Of a DNA stretch of 64,000 bases, positions 53,180-62,007 are shown piece by piece. Position 1 is the first letter of the stretch. The number at the start of each line of letters is the position of its first letter. Origin of the DNA: UBA1845 sp002338715 (GTDB lineage Bacteria > Planctomycetota > Phycisphaerae > UBA1845); the NCBI GenBank assembly GCA_035344155.1, contig DAORAL010000019.1, forward strand, positions 1-64,000, read 5' to 3'. The notes below the pieces were generated by a model. The model did not search any database. It was not told the DNA's origin and saw nothing but the letters and a program-made list of their open reading frames with translations. Made by a program: the position numbers and the translations under genes.

Positions 53180-53593
53180 ATGACCCAGCAACTCTCCCGA
53201 ATCGCCATCGTCGTGCGCGACTATGACGAGGCCATCGCCTTCTACACCGAGAAACTCGGGTTCGAACTCATCGAAGATACCCGGCTTGGTGATGTGAAGC
53301 GGTGGGTGGTTGTGTCGCCGCCGGGCAGCGAATGCGCCCTGCTTCTCGCACAAGCCGCGTCCGACGAACAGGCCGCGTGCATTGGCAACCAGACTGGTGG
53401 GCGTGTGTTCTTGTTCCTCTTTACCGATGATTTTGAGCGGGATTACAACCGTTATCGATCAAATGGAATCGAGTTCATCGTGGAACCGCACAAGGAAGAA
53501 TACGGACAGGTGGCTGTCTTTATCGATCTCTACGGTAACAAATGGGATCTGATCGAACCCACGCAGCCGCCTGAACCGGGCGACGCCAGATAA
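53180..53593 (+). CDS. VOC superfamily (glyoxalase/dioxygenase) protein
   Basis: From the Met at 53180, 137 aa. The vicinal oxygen chelate pattern is complete: MTQQLSRIAIVVRDYDEAIAFYTEKLGFEL in the first module, GRVFLFLFTDDFERDY, then EEYGQVAVFIDLYGNKWDLIEPT in the second. The metal ligands expected in VOC proteins are His and Glu; here the first is not clearly present (IAIVVRD where many have H), so activity is uncertain. It is a small lone gene. Confidence 0.88.
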   Translation: MTQQLSRIAIVVRDYDEAIAFYTEKLGFELIEDTRLGDVKRWVVVSPPGSECALLLAQAASDEQAACIGNQTGGRVFLFLFTDDFERDYNRYRSNGIEFIVEPHKEEYGQVAVFIDLYGNKWDLIEPTQPPEPGDAR

Positions 53594-53804
53594 GCCAAAA
53601 CGACTCGACGTTTGTGCCGACACCATCAAGTGGCCAACTTCCCAAGCAATCGACTTCCTACCTTACGATCGGTTATTCGATCCCGTGCGCAGTTCCAAAT
53701 ACCATCCGATTTCATAGTGGCCAACCGACAGCAATGCTGTAGCCTTAAAGCTGCAACGTCAACTGATTACCGGCAAGCATGTACACCGCCAAAGGAGCAC
53801 ACGA

Positions 53805-54497
53805 GTGACTGTCGCGAATCAATCACCGCTTCACACATGGCTGCGGCGGCGAATCCTGTTGCAGTGCGTCGGTCGGTTTGCGATGGCGCTTGGAATGGTG
53901 GGCCTGGGCGTCGTTGTACTCTATTTGACTTACTGGTTTGTGTTCGGAATCTGGTACTTCGCGTTTGTCAGACTCGGGGCGCCCGCACACCTTGCGCCTT
54001 ATGTCTCCGCAGGATTTTTGGTTCTACTGTTCATCGGAAACGCGCGGACCGATCGCCAGTACTTAGACGACCTGAGCGTCACAACCGGAACGTTTTCCAA
54101 CGAGGTGGTCACGTTCTACCTGCCTGGTGTTGGAATGGCGTCGAACATCAATCCGATCGCGCCGGACTCGATGCACAGCAGCGTCAAGGTCATCACGACA
54201 TTGCTATTCTGCGGACCGCGGGCGCTGGTGGCCGCTTATCGCAGCTTGCGAACGGTTCTTCGCCTTTCACACATTGATACCGGTCCAGTATCCGCTGTCA
54301 TTGATTTCCTCTACACACGCCCCGGCCGCGTTGACTTCCGAACGATCGCCGCGAACGTTACGAACCTCAACCCCGTCAAGACATTCCCACAAGTCACGCA
54401 AATCGAAGGCGTTCTATTGCTGCGCAGTGAGCCCGCCGGCCTCACCATCAGCTCCGAGCTTCGCGAAGAACTCGACAACGCGACCAAGCACGCGTGA
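53805..54497 (+). CDS. Membrane protein of unknown function
   Basis: The GTG at 53805 follows AAAGGAG by seven bases. The 230-aa protein has about two TM segments in the first half (FAMALGMVGLGVVVLYLTYWFVFGIWYFAF; YVSAGFLVLLFIGN), a hydrophobic third (VITTLLFCGPRALVAAY), and a soluble C-terminal part with GRVDFRTIAANVTNLNP, QVTQIEGVLLL and SSELREEL. A conserved family is not recognised. It is a single gene. Confidence 0.7.
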   Translation: MTVANQSPLHTWLRRRILLQCVGRFAMALGMVGLGVVVLYLTYWFVFGIWYFAFVRLGAPAHLAPYVSAGFLVLLFIGNARTDRQYLDDLSVTTGTFSNEVVTFYLPGVGMASNINPIAPDSMHSSVKVITTLLFCGPRALVAAYRSLRTVLRLSHIDTGPVSAVIDFLYTRPGRVDFRTIAANVTNLNPVKTFPQVTQIEGVLLLRSEPAGLTISSELREELDNATKHA

Positions 54498-54594
54498 ATC
54501 GTGAGGTGGATAGCACGAACGACTCGCTTTTGATGTCTTGATACGATAGAATCAACTTGATACAGACAATTCCACATCGACCCACGGGATTGCC

Positions 54595-54861
54595 ATGCCA
54601 AAAGACAACGAACCGACTGAAGAACAGACAGACGAGATAGCGGCTGCAATCCGCGAGATGGCCCTCAAAGCGCGCGAGGAAATGCTATCAGATACGATTC
54701 TCTCTTTGGTCCCCTATCTCGAACCGGGCGAGATGGAAGGCGTTACATTTAAGAACATGGAAGATGAATTGCCCGAAAGCGCCATTGAAAAAGCAAAAGA
54801 ACGAATGCTGCGCGACTTCATCTTCAAACTCACCAAGCGCTCGATCGCCGAAAACTCGTAG
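54595..54861 (+). CDS. Small acidic helical protein, unknown
   Basis: An 88-aa soluble, mostly helical and charged protein (MPKDNEPTEEQTDEIAAAIREM; KAREEMLSDTILSLVPYLEPGEMEGV; IEKAKERMLRDFIFKLTKRS). No domain is recognised. The coding pattern is consistent with the neighbours, but a ribosome binding site before the ATG is weak. It follows the membrane protein gene by 97 bases. Confidence 0.55.
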   Translation: MPKDNEPTEEQTDEIAAAIREMALKAREEMLSDTILSLVPYLEPGEMEGVTFKNMEDELPESAIEKAKERMLRDFIFKLTKRSIAENS

Positions 54862-54979
54862 CACCCGAAGGTGAATCCAGACGACGAAGGTTCACACGCA
54901 CCGTTCAGAAAGCCTTGAATAAGAGGGGGTACGGGTTGGCCGAGACGGGGGGTCTTGGCTCCCAACCATGTGGATGCGG

Positions 54980-55663
54980 CTACAGTTTGTCAATCGCATC
55001 CACCGCGCGAACGGTGGCTTCGCAGATTTGATCGACGATGCCCTGGATTTCCTGCGTTGCGCCGGAGGTTTGCTGCGAGAGGCTTTTGATCTCGTCGGCT
55101 ACGATGGCAAACGCCCTGCCCGCGTCGCCGATTCGAGCGGCTTCGACCGCAGCATTGAGCGAGATGAGATTGGTCTGTCGCGCGACCGTGCTGATGATGC
55201 GCACAACGTTGCGCATGGATTCGGAAGCGTTGGCGAGGTCTTCACAGACCGTGCGGAAGTTGGAGATTTCCGAACCCAAGGTGGCGCGGCGCTTTTCCGC
55301 ATCCTTGAGGGCGAAGGAACGATCGCGCATGGCATGGGTGGCTTTGTTGATTCCCTTCGCAGCGTGGCGGTAGATCCCCTTCATGCCGCGTTCGAGGACG
55401 CGACGGTGAAACTCATCGCGGCTCGCACAGTCGAGCGATGCAACCGACTCGCGAACAAACGCATCGTTGACGTCGAGCATGTGGTTGATGGCGTGAAGCA
55501 ATTCGCCGAGTTCACCGTCCACATCAATGTGCAGCAGGCGCGCTTCGAGGTCGCCCTGAGAAGCCGCCTGGCAAACTTCAGTTGCCTTTCGAATCCACTT
55601 ACCGGCTTGGTTTCCGGTTGATTCATACTTGCCTGAGAAACTTCGCATCGTGCCTGCGGACAT
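54980..55663 (-). CDS. Short soluble methyl-accepting chemotaxis-type signalling protein
   Basis: The 227-aa protein has no TM segment. Residues 15-100 contain a HAMP-like region (VCQAASQGDLEARLLHIDVDGELGELLHAINHMLDVNDAFVRES and GMKGIYRHAAKGINKA). From about residue 135 it has the MCP hairpin tip: ARQTNLISLNAAVEAARIGDAGRAFAIVADEIKSLSQ, where CheA and CheW bind. The C-terminal arm after the tip is only about 40 residues, so the signalling bundle is short. The Aer-like PAS protein gene lies 43 bases upstream, so the two are probably co-transcribed. Confidence 0.88.
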   Translation of the reverse strand: MSAGTMRSFSGKYESTGNQAGKWIRKATEVCQAASQGDLEARLLHIDVDGELGELLHAINHMLDVNDAFVRESVASLDCASRDEFHRRVLERGMKGIYRHAAKGINKATHAMRDRSFALKDAEKRRATLGSEISNFRTVCEDLANASESMRNVVRIISTVARQTNLISLNAAVEAARIGDAGRAFAIVADEIKSLSQQTSGATQEIQGIVDQICEATVRAVDAIDKL

Positions 55664-55706
55664 GTGCCTTCTTCCGGGTTGCTTGTGTGATCAAACACCG
55701 AGCGAC

Positions 55707-56303
55707 TCACGCATTTGCGCAAAGCGCTTCGGACTGCTTCAACGACGCCTCGTCGGCGTGTTTGCCATCCGAATCCGAACAAAGTGAAAATATGAACTCC
55801 ATGTACGACATGCCCTGGCTTTTGAGCAGATTCATCAGGACAGCCGTCGAAGCGGCCATCTGCTCTTTGCACTGGGGGTATTTTTTCTCTTCGTCGAGCA
55901 GTAGTTGGTAAATGCCTTCGATCTTCGTGACGATGTCGCGGTCGGGGTACCTGCGGTTGGAGTGGTAACCGGTGATTTCGCCATGGGGCCCAAATGTCGG
56001 CGTCACGTGGGCGAACACCCAATAGTGGTCGCCGCTCTTGGCCCGATTGACCACGTAGGCGAATATCTCCTTGCCGGCTTGCACGGTGTCCCACAGAAGC
56101 TTGAACACGCAGCGCGGCATCGCAGGATGTCGAATGCAATTGTGGGGTTGCCCGATGATTTCGGCTTCGGTGTATTGGGCGACGCGAAGGAAGACTTCGT
56201 TGGCGTAGGTGATGATCCCGCGGGCATCGGTCTTGCTGACGATGATCTCATCTTCACCAAATGTGCGTTCGACACCTGTTAGGAATTCCGAAGGTCGTGC
56301 CAT
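55707..56303 (-). CDS. Aer-like PAS sensor protein
   Basis: The 198-aa protein is a single PAS domain of the Aer type followed by a helical tail. ITYANEVFLRVAQYTEAEIIGQPHNCIRHPAMP and NRAKSGDHYWVFAHVTPTF align with E. coli Aer (QPHNMVRHPDMP; GDHYWV). The Trp of the GEPWSG segment in Aer is Ile here (GKEIFAYVV), so FAD binding may differ. In Aer the PAS domain is fused to the MCP domain; here that part is the separate gene 43 bases downstream. The reading frame ends naturally and no frameshift is seen. Confidence 0.88.
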   Translation of the reverse strand: MARPSEFLTGVERTFGEDEIIVSKTDARGIITYANEVFLRVAQYTEAEIIGQPHNCIRHPAMPRCVFKLLWDTVQAGKEIFAYVVNRAKSGDHYWVFAHVTPTFGPHGEITGYHSNRRYPDRDIVTKIEGIYQLLLDEEKKYPQCKEQMAASTAVLMNLLKSQGMSYMEFIFSLCSDSDGKHADEASLKQSEALCANA

Positions 56304-56550
56304 GGTAACTCACCCTGTGCGTACGTTCTCTACCGTCACCCATCGCATCGACCATCAGGAATCGGGTCTCGATTGAAAGATTAGGATTGGACAGGTTTTG
56401 TCAGACCGGACGCCAACCGCTCCAGGTGCGTCTATTGGCGCAGGTATCGCAGGGGGACGTTCGCTTCGATTGAACACAACGCCAAAAGCATGATCCGATC
56501 GCAACGGGCCAACGAACGTTGCGTCAGCCAATCACCCGCCATAGCCTTAG

Positions 56551-57480
56551 ATGACCATGCGTTCAGGCGAACCAAACAACGAACCCAGTTCCGACGCCAA
56601 CGCGCGCGGCAACGAGACCGCTGCGTTAACCGACATCTATTGCCCCAAGTGCGCGTATCTGCTTTTCGGGGCACAAGGCGACCGTTGCTCGGAATGTGGA
56701 TACAACCTCGACGGGCTGCGCTCACCCGTGAGCCGCATCCCCTGGGTCCAGTGCGATCAAGGCAGTTGGGTCACGCGCTATTGGCAAACGGTATGGATGG
56801 TCACGTTTTCCAATGCAAAGTTTTGCGAAGAATTTGCACGCCCCATCAACTACAAGGACGCCCGCCGCTTTCAGTTCGTAACGGTTGCCCACGTCTACAT
56901 CTGCTTGCTGATATCATCCTTGATCGCGCACTATGGATACAGGCCAAACGCCAACGTCTTCGCGCCGACCGGTGTAACCCTTTACTCCGTCTTCACAAAC
57001 GCCGCAAATCCGCTGGAATTGATTTACAACGAAGGTTGGCCTTTCGCAATTCTCATGGCGTGCGTAGCCCCGCTGCCTCTGGCGCTTACCGGTATTCCCA
57101 GCTATTTTTTTCACCCGACTGCGATCAGCCTGCACCGACAGAATGCGGGCATTGCCTTGAGCTATTACCTTTGTGCGCCATTGGCCATCACGTCCGTAGC
57201 ATTGGCCAGCCTGATCCCGCCGATCCGACTTTCCAAATTCCCAGACGAGTATGGCGAACTCTCACTGTTTGCGATCAGCATTTCACTGGGTGTTGCGATG
57301 TTGCTGTGGTGGGTGACACTTGTGCGCTCCGCTCGACGGATCATGCCGCAGTTGCCGAAACGAGCGGCCACAATTGCAATCGGCGTACCGATGCTTTGGA
57401 TTGTCAGCGCCATTCTCATCGTCGGCGCACTACCGCTCTCTGTGCTCTTCGTGGTCCTCGTGTTCGGAAGCCTCTCCTAG
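56551..57480 (+). CDS. Membrane protein with N-terminal zinc ribbon
   Basis: The 309-aa protein has a zinc ribbon at about residues 31-55 (CPKCAYLLFGAQGDRCSECGYNLDGLR), then a soluble stretch (TRYWQTVWMVTFSNAKFCEEFARP) and about five TM segments: AHVYICLLISSLIAHYG, FAILMACVAPLPLALTG, ALSYYLCAPLAITSVALASL, LFAISISLGVAMLLWWV and AIGVPMLWIVSAILIVGAL. It belongs to the planctomycete CPECGYxLxGL membrane protein type with no known role. Its last 51 bases overlap the convergent gene. Confidence 0.85.
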   Translation: MTMRSGEPNNEPSSDANARGNETAALTDIYCPKCAYLLFGAQGDRCSECGYNLDGLRSPVSRIPWVQCDQGSWVTRYWQTVWMVTFSNAKFCEEFARPINYKDARRFQFVTVAHVYICLLISSLIAHYGYRPNANVFAPTGVTLYSVFTNAANPLELIYNEGWPFAILMACVAPLPLALTGIPSYFFHPTAISLHRQNAGIALSYYLCAPLAITSVALASLIPPIRLSKFPDEYGELSLFAISISLGVAMLLWWVTLVRSARRIMPQLPKRAATIAIGVPMLWIVSAILIVGALPLSVLFVVLVFGSLS

Positions 57481-58986
57481 TCCGAGTCCGCGGCGCGTTT
57501 TCCTCCATTTTTCACGGCCCTCCAACGCAAAGACGAAATCCCCCTCCCTCATTCCGGAAAATCTGAATCCCCTTCGAGCCTCCGTCCCGCCGTCATCAAC
57601 ACCATTCTCACCAATGCTGTAAAGCACAGCGAAACCAGATGACGTACCGAGCCGAATCGCTCCACCTTCCGCATCGAAAGGATCACTCGGCAATGCGTCG
57701 AAGTACTCTGGAACCAATGCATCCAACGTCGTCGGACGCGCACCGTGATCGTGCTGATACAAACGGATTGCCAAAGCGATGGCGGCCATCCTCCGCGTCG
57801 CCACCATGCGAAACAACTGCCCGGTAGCCGACCGATAAGTTCGTCGCCAGCTTCCAAAACTCGAAATGGACAATGGGCGTCTCACAGACGTCAGTAGTGA
57901 GAACTCCTCCGTTTCCGGCGAGATCAACGCGTTTGCACTTGGCCAATCGGGCAGGCTGGTGGCGATACCCACGACCCCGTTCAAGCGAATGGCACCCTCG
58001 GCGTCGAGAACGTGGCACGGCTGAGCCAGAATCCAAAACGGAACGTCCAGCCAACGACTCGAACCCAGCGCCGCACTCGCACCGACCTCGTCGAGTTTCT
58101 CGATGTATTGAAAAGACCGAAGCGATTCCGCATGGTACGCATCAACCGATGTACGGCGCATGCGGCTTTCATCGAGCAGTGCGTCAATCAGCGCCTTAAC
58201 ATCCGCCCGTATTTCCGGCTGATCCAATCCATACAACGTTGGCGCCGGCTTAGCCGAGATTGACGAATCCAAATCTTCAACCAGCGTCAGGATCAATCCC
58301 TCGCATGCCCAGGCAGTCATGTTTGAAATCAGCGCCGGATATTCCGCAACTGAATCGCTAAACGCCACCCCGTCATGAATCGTTCGGACCGCGGCTCGGT
58401 CATCGTGGGTCAGCCGCTGCTGCGTACCGGCAAACCAGAGCAATTTGGCCACGTTCCGCTGCAGCGCACCCGGCGTGTTGGCTGGCAAGCGGGCGCTCCA
58501 AGCCACCTCGGGCTTGAAGCGGGCTTGATGAATTAAGTCGAGGACAACGGCGTTCTTGTTCAGCAGCTCGCGTGCAACGTCGTCGTCGTAGACATATGCC
58601 AGCGGATCATCCAGAAATGAATCAATCGTCAAACCAGTGCTGGACGTAAACACCAATTGCGCCATCGCCTTTTCGATCAACAATGCCGCATTGTTCTCGT
58701 CCGCAACCGCATCCAGCCCAGCATTGATCTCGTCAACCGTGGCGGCTAACCCCTTGTCGCGGATTTCCTCCCGCGCCCGCTCCAACCGACGGTCGGCTTC
58801 GTACCCCCAATACAATCGCAACCCGACCAGCAAGAACACCAGCACCGCGCCTGCCAGCGACAATCGCTTCAACCACCAATACCTCGGCGGAATCGGAACA
58901 GCCCCCTCAGCGGCATCAATCGTGGCCAACTTGTCCGGTCCTTCTTGCAATGCCGTCTCGCTTGTCGTTTGATCTCGCGGTGCCAA
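57430..58986 (-). CDS. Membrane-anchored protein with GspG-like C-terminal block
   Basis: The frame starts at a TTG (58986) with no clear ribosome binding site, so the start is uncertain. The 518-aa protein has one TM helix (LAGAVLVFLLVGLRLYW, about 41-58), a long helical region, and a C-terminal block HDHGARPTTLDALVPEYFDALPSDPFDAEGG, then YSIGENGVDDGG, the same end as seen in planctomycete pseudopilin-like proteins. After EGDFVFAL the last 33 residues are a charged tail (GLGEASEHEDHEEHRER) encoded across the overlap with the convergent gene, which looks like a run-through. The family is not recognised. Confidence 0.75.
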   Translation of the reverse strand: MAPRDQTTSETALQEGPDKLATIDAAEGAVPIPPRYWWLKRLSLAGAVLVFLLVGLRLYWGYEADRRLERAREEIRDKGLAATVDEINAGLDAVADENNAALLIEKAMAQLVFTSSTGLTIDSFLDDPLAYVYDDDVARELLNKNAVVLDLIHQARFKPEVAWSARLPANTPGALQRNVAKLLWFAGTQQRLTHDDRAAVRTIHDGVAFSDSVAEYPALISNMTAWACEGLILTLVEDLDSSISAKPAPTLYGLDQPEIRADVKALIDALLDESRMRRTSVDAYHAESLRSFQYIEKLDEVGASAALGSSRWLDVPFWILAQPCHVLDAEGAIRLNGVVGIATSLPDWPSANALISPETEEFSLLTSVRRPLSISSFGSWRRTYRSATGQLFRMVATRRMAAIALAIRLYQHDHGARPTTLDALVPEYFDALPSDPFDAEGGAIRLGTSSGFAVLYSIGENGVDDGGTEARRGFRFSGMREGDFVFALEGREKWRKTRRGLGLGEASEHEDHEEHRER

Positions 58987-59092
58987 AAACCGAATCCGTC
59001 GCCAAAGCCAACTCTACCGAACCTGACGGGGGCCCTGCAATCGAAACCACGTTCCATGACATCAATACTTACGTCAACGAGGAGCGCTCCAC

Positions 59093-59776
59093 ATGATCGC
59101 ATTGAATCTAATACTCGCTGCTTTCCTGCTGCACGACCCGCACGGCGACGTCAACGTCTGCAGCTGCGATGCGGCTAAGGTCCACGGCGGTTGGTGTCAG
59201 CCGCACAGCGCCGGTTACTTCGCAGGACTTTCGTTCACCTCGAAGCAACTCGCCGACATGCTCGATTACCATGGCCACTCCGTCAGCATCGACAAAACAA
59301 AGTGCCCCACCTGCCGCGACATGATTCGTTCGGGTGGGTACTGCGACGACTGCCACATGGGCTTTGTCGATGGCAAAGGGTACTTCTCACGACTCTGCTA
59401 CCAGATCGCCAAAGGCAAACCAATCGATCCCACCGCCCCTCGTAAGCCTTGCTGCATCAATGCCGGCAATAACGCATCTTCGGGGGCTGGCTGGTGCGAC
59501 ACGTGCAAGTCAGGCATCGTCGCCAACCGCCTTTACACCGACCATGCCGACTTCAAACAAACCGTCCAAGCGGTCGAGGTCTTCCATGCCGCCATCCTAA
59601 AAGCGCCCCAGTGCGAGGGTTGCGCTGTCGCGATGGTCGCCGACGCCCGCTGCCCGGCCTGCAAAATCACCTACCAAAACGGCAAGCCAGCCGCCCCGCC
59701 CGTTGCAACCAAGCTTCAATCATCCCCAGCAAGCCACAACGGACCGGTCAAACCCGCCACCAAAAGCGACCCTTAG
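59093..59776 (+). CDS. Secreted Cys-rich protein
   Basis: GAGGAGC precedes the ATG. The 227-aa protein has a short signal peptide (IALNLILAAFLLH). At least eight Cys pairs follow: CSCDAAKVHGGWC, CPTCRDMIRSGGYCDDC, CCINAGNNASSGAGWCDTC and CEGCAVAMVADARCPAC, i.e. repeated CxxC...GGxC(D/x)xC units that look like zinc- or metal-binding ribbons. The tail is Pro/Ala/Ser-rich. No known catalytic motif is seen. The number of Cys residues in an exported protein implies metal or disulphide use. Confidence 0.8.
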   Translation: MIALNLILAAFLLHDPHGDVNVCSCDAAKVHGGWCQPHSAGYFAGLSFTSKQLADMLDYHGHSVSIDKTKCPTCRDMIRSGGYCDDCHMGFVDGKGYFSRLCYQIAKGKPIDPTAPRKPCCINAGNNASSGAGWCDTCKSGIVANRLYTDHADFKQTVQAVEVFHAAILKAPQCEGCAVAMVADARCPACKITYQNGKPAAPPVATKLQSSPASHNGPVKPATKSDP

Positions 59777-59896
59777 CCTCCCCGTCGGCATCATCATAAA
59801 AAAATTCGCCGGCATGCAATGGGATGATACCCACCAACACATTCTAACCCCGTCGAAGGGCCGCCAGAATCAACCAACACGAACAGGGGAACGGGT

Positions 59897-60607
59897 ATGC
59901 TGCGCCAAACCAAGATCACCGCCATCGCAACAGGACTGCTCACAACCGCAGCATTCGGCGGAGCCCACACGTGGGACGTCAACGAGGTGTTCAGCAATCA
60001 CGATGGCACCATCCAGTTCGTCGAACTGCGTGAAGCCAACGGCACGCCAAATGAAGTCAACGTTGGCGGTCGGCCCGTGTCTTCCGACAGCACCGGCAAC
60101 CAGTTTACCATCGCCAGCGCCGTCGCATCACCGACCACCAACAAACATCTGCTTTTCGCTACAGCCGCATTTGCGGCACTGCCCGGTGCGCCAACTCCTG
60201 ACCAGATCATCCCAGCCGGCCTCGTGCCATTCTTCAATATCAACGGCGACACCGTTCGCTACAACCCGTACGACGCTTTCACCTTCGGCGCCGTCCCCAT
60301 CGACGGTGTCAACTCGATGAACGACGGCGGGATCATCGCGGCCAACTCTCCGACGAACTACGCAGGCGTCACCGGATCCGTAGACGCCGGCCCGCCGCCA
60401 GTTCCCGGCGACTTTGATGGCGACGGCGACGTGGATGCCGACGACTTTGAACACTACGCCGATTGCCTCGACGGTCCCGACGCAACACCGACACCCGACC
60501 TGCCCGACGCCACCGATGCCGATTGCATCCAGGCGTTCGATCAGGACGACGACAACGACGTGGACCTCGCCGACTTCGCCAGCTTCCAAGCCGCATTTAC
60601 GGGATAA
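59897..60607 (+). CDS. Secreted protein with C-terminal dockerin-like repeats
   Basis: AGGGGA lies seven bases before the ATG. The 236-aa protein has a signal peptide (AIATGLLTTAAFGGA). The N-terminal domain (VNEVFSNHDGTIQFVELREANG, about 28-160) is the lamin-tail-like/PEP type beta domain seen with dockerins. The C terminus has two calcium loops: GDFDGDGDVDADDFEHY and DQDDDNDVDLADFASFQ, a type I dockerin-like pair. It should be exported and may be retained at the surface through the dockerin-like part; no cohesin is seen in the window. Confidence 0.85.
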   Translation: MLRQTKITAIATGLLTTAAFGGAHTWDVNEVFSNHDGTIQFVELREANGTPNEVNVGGRPVSSDSTGNQFTIASAVASPTTNKHLLFATAAFAALPGAPTPDQIIPAGLVPFFNINGDTVRYNPYDAFTFGAVPIDGVNSMNDGGIIAANSPTNYAGVTGSVDAGPPPVPGDFDGDGDVDADDFEHYADCLDGPDATPTPDLPDATDADCIQAFDQDDDNDVDLADFASFQAAFTG

Positions 60608-60686
60608 TCAAGAGGACGGAACGAACCACACAAACTTGCAAGGATTTACGACAGGCTTTCAAAAGCCACCATGGGGGATTTGCAGC

Positions 60687-60735
60687 AGAGGCGGTTCACC
60701 AGCGCGCAAGCGTTGATGATCCGCCTCTCTGTTTT
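60687..60735 (+). terminator. Possible intrinsic terminator after the dockerin protein gene
   Basis: An 8-bp stem (AGAGGCGG at 60687-60694 with CCGCCTCT at 60721-60728) has a 26-base loop and is followed by CTGTTTT. The loop is long, so this is a weak call. Confidence 0.4.
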
Positions 60736-60771
60736 ATCGAAATCAAATCAGCCGCTGCCGATGAGCTTTCG

Positions 60772-61110
60772 TCAATACTTGCTGCTGGCGTCCACGTGGT
60801 GGACTCGCTCCAGAAGAACTGATATCGACTTGTTGTCATTGGGGTCGTGATTGATGTGCATGACCCGCCAGCGCTCTTTGGCGTACTTGTTCAAATGAGT
60901 TTGCAGGTCAGAAAAATTGCAACGCAACGTGTGGTATTCATACCGAAACGTTGTTTCCACCGGCAACTCGCACTCTGCTGGCTCGATCTTTTCCACCATC
61001 ACGTTCATGCCCGCGACAGTTTGGGCAGCCGCATCCTCCGATTCGGCGTCGACCAGCATCTCGATATCGTCGGCAGTTTCTCGGCTTGCACCAGTGACAT
61101 GAAATTTCAT
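60772..61110 (-). CDS. DUF4177-like small protein
   Basis: The 112-aa protein has an N-terminal region (FHVTGASRETADDIEMLVDAESEDAAAQTVAGMNVMVEKI) of the type found in integron-cassette-like VTG proteins, then ETTFRYEYHTLRCNFSDLQTHLNKYAKERWRVMHINHD, which is the DUF4177 pattern (YEYxxxxxxxxLxxxLNxxxxxGWxV). It is cytoplasmic and small. Function is unknown. Confidence 0.7.
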   Translation of the reverse strand: MKFHVTGASRETADDIEMLVDAESEDAAAQTVAGMNVMVEKIEPAECELPVETTFRYEYHTLRCNFSDLQTHLNKYAKERWRVMHINHDPNDNKSISVLLERVHHVDASSKY

Positions 61111-61291
61111 CGTATGGACCTCCAGGTTTTGCCGTGTCGATCGCCACGAACGCCATCAACATGGCTCAATTCACACTGCGCATGACATCGCTCACCACCT
61201 TTGATTATACCCCCAAAGATCTATGGAAACCTTTAGTATCGACAATGTTCGGAGAAATGTGGCAAAGTCGCCGGATCCATTTGCCCAGCGC

Positions 61292-61582
61292 TTACGTCGC
61301 CAGCTTATTGATGCCTGCCGCCAGATCGAAATCCTTGCGGCTTATCCCGTCGACATCGTGCGTGGAGAGGTCGATCGTCACGCGATTCCAGACGTTGAAC
61401 CACTCGGGATGGTGGACCTGCTGCTCAGCCAGCAACGCCACGCGCGACATGAACCCCCAGGCCTGCGAAAAATCGCCGAATTGAAACGCGCGATGCAGCT
61501 TGCCGTCGCGAACTTCCCAACCCTCCAGGTCGGTGAGCGCAGCTTTGATCTCTGATTCCGTGGCTTTTTGAAGTTCAGACAT
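61292..61582 (-). CDS. phhB: 4a-hydroxytetrahydrobiopterin dehydratase (pterin carbinolamine dehydratase)
   Basis: From the Met at 61582 (GGAGG upstream) the 96-aa protein is complete for the PCD family. It has LEGWEVRDGKLHRAFQFGDFSQAWGFMSRVALLAEQQVHHPEWFNVWNRVTIDLSTHD, where HHPEW and the later STHD carry the catalytic histidines. It dehydrates 4a-hydroxytetrahydropterin made by aromatic amino acid hydroxylases. No phenylalanine hydroxylase gene is in the window. It is downstream of the phage-like genes but is a host-type gene. Confidence 0.93.
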   Translation of the reverse strand: MSELQKATESEIKAALTDLEGWEVRDGKLHRAFQFGDFSQAWGFMSRVALLAEQQVHHPEWFNVWNRVTIDLSTHDVDGISRKDFDLAAGINKLAT

Positions 61583-61653
61583 GTCGCCTCCAATCGCAAA
61601 TGAACTGGAAACGATTATAAGACCGACCAGCGCGCATGACCAACCACGCGCCA

Positions 61654-62007
61654 CTACGACAACAGCAGCGCGATTCGCACGCCATCAATCAAACAGCAAA
61701 GTACAAAATCATCGACCGCATAGTCGCCAACCACTTTGCCCGGCGCCGGATAGTACACACGACTCGCGACCGTATCATCCACAAACGTTGCCGGCGTGCC
61801 CGACGCCTTCAACTTGGCAACAACAAGATGCGCCCCCAGCGCTTCATCACTGGCGACCACCGCCTCCACGCGCCCAAGCACCAACCCAGAACCCGCAACC
61901 GGTTCATCCACATCCGCCGTCAGCGCGCCCACCGCCTGCCCTGCCCGCATGTCAACGAGCATCTGCGCCTGCGTCCGCTTCAGTTCCGAAAGTCGGCGAA
62001 CCTGCAT
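61654..62007 (-). CDS. Small phage-tail-module protein, unknown
   Basis: The ATG at 62007 overlaps the stop of the preceding gene (TGATG). The 117-aa protein (MQVRRLSELKRTQAQMLVDM at its start) has an N-terminal helix, a beta-rich centre (LVLGRVEAVVASDEALGAHL) and FVDDTVASRVYYPAPGKVVGD. No family is recognised. It is the last of four coupled genes in a phage-tail-like cluster. Confidence 0.65.
   Translation of the reverse strand: MQVRRLSELKRTQAQMLVDMRAGQAVGALTADVDEPVAGSGLVLGRVEAVVASDEALGAHLVVAKLKASGTPATFVDDTVASRVYYPAPGKVVGDYAVDDFVLCCLIDGVRIALLLS

Noticed and set aside
54980..56303. Frameshift splitting a single Aer gene
   Set aside because: The PAS gene ends naturally after a helical tail and the MCP gene has its own start with a GAAGAAGG site; no frame joins the two.
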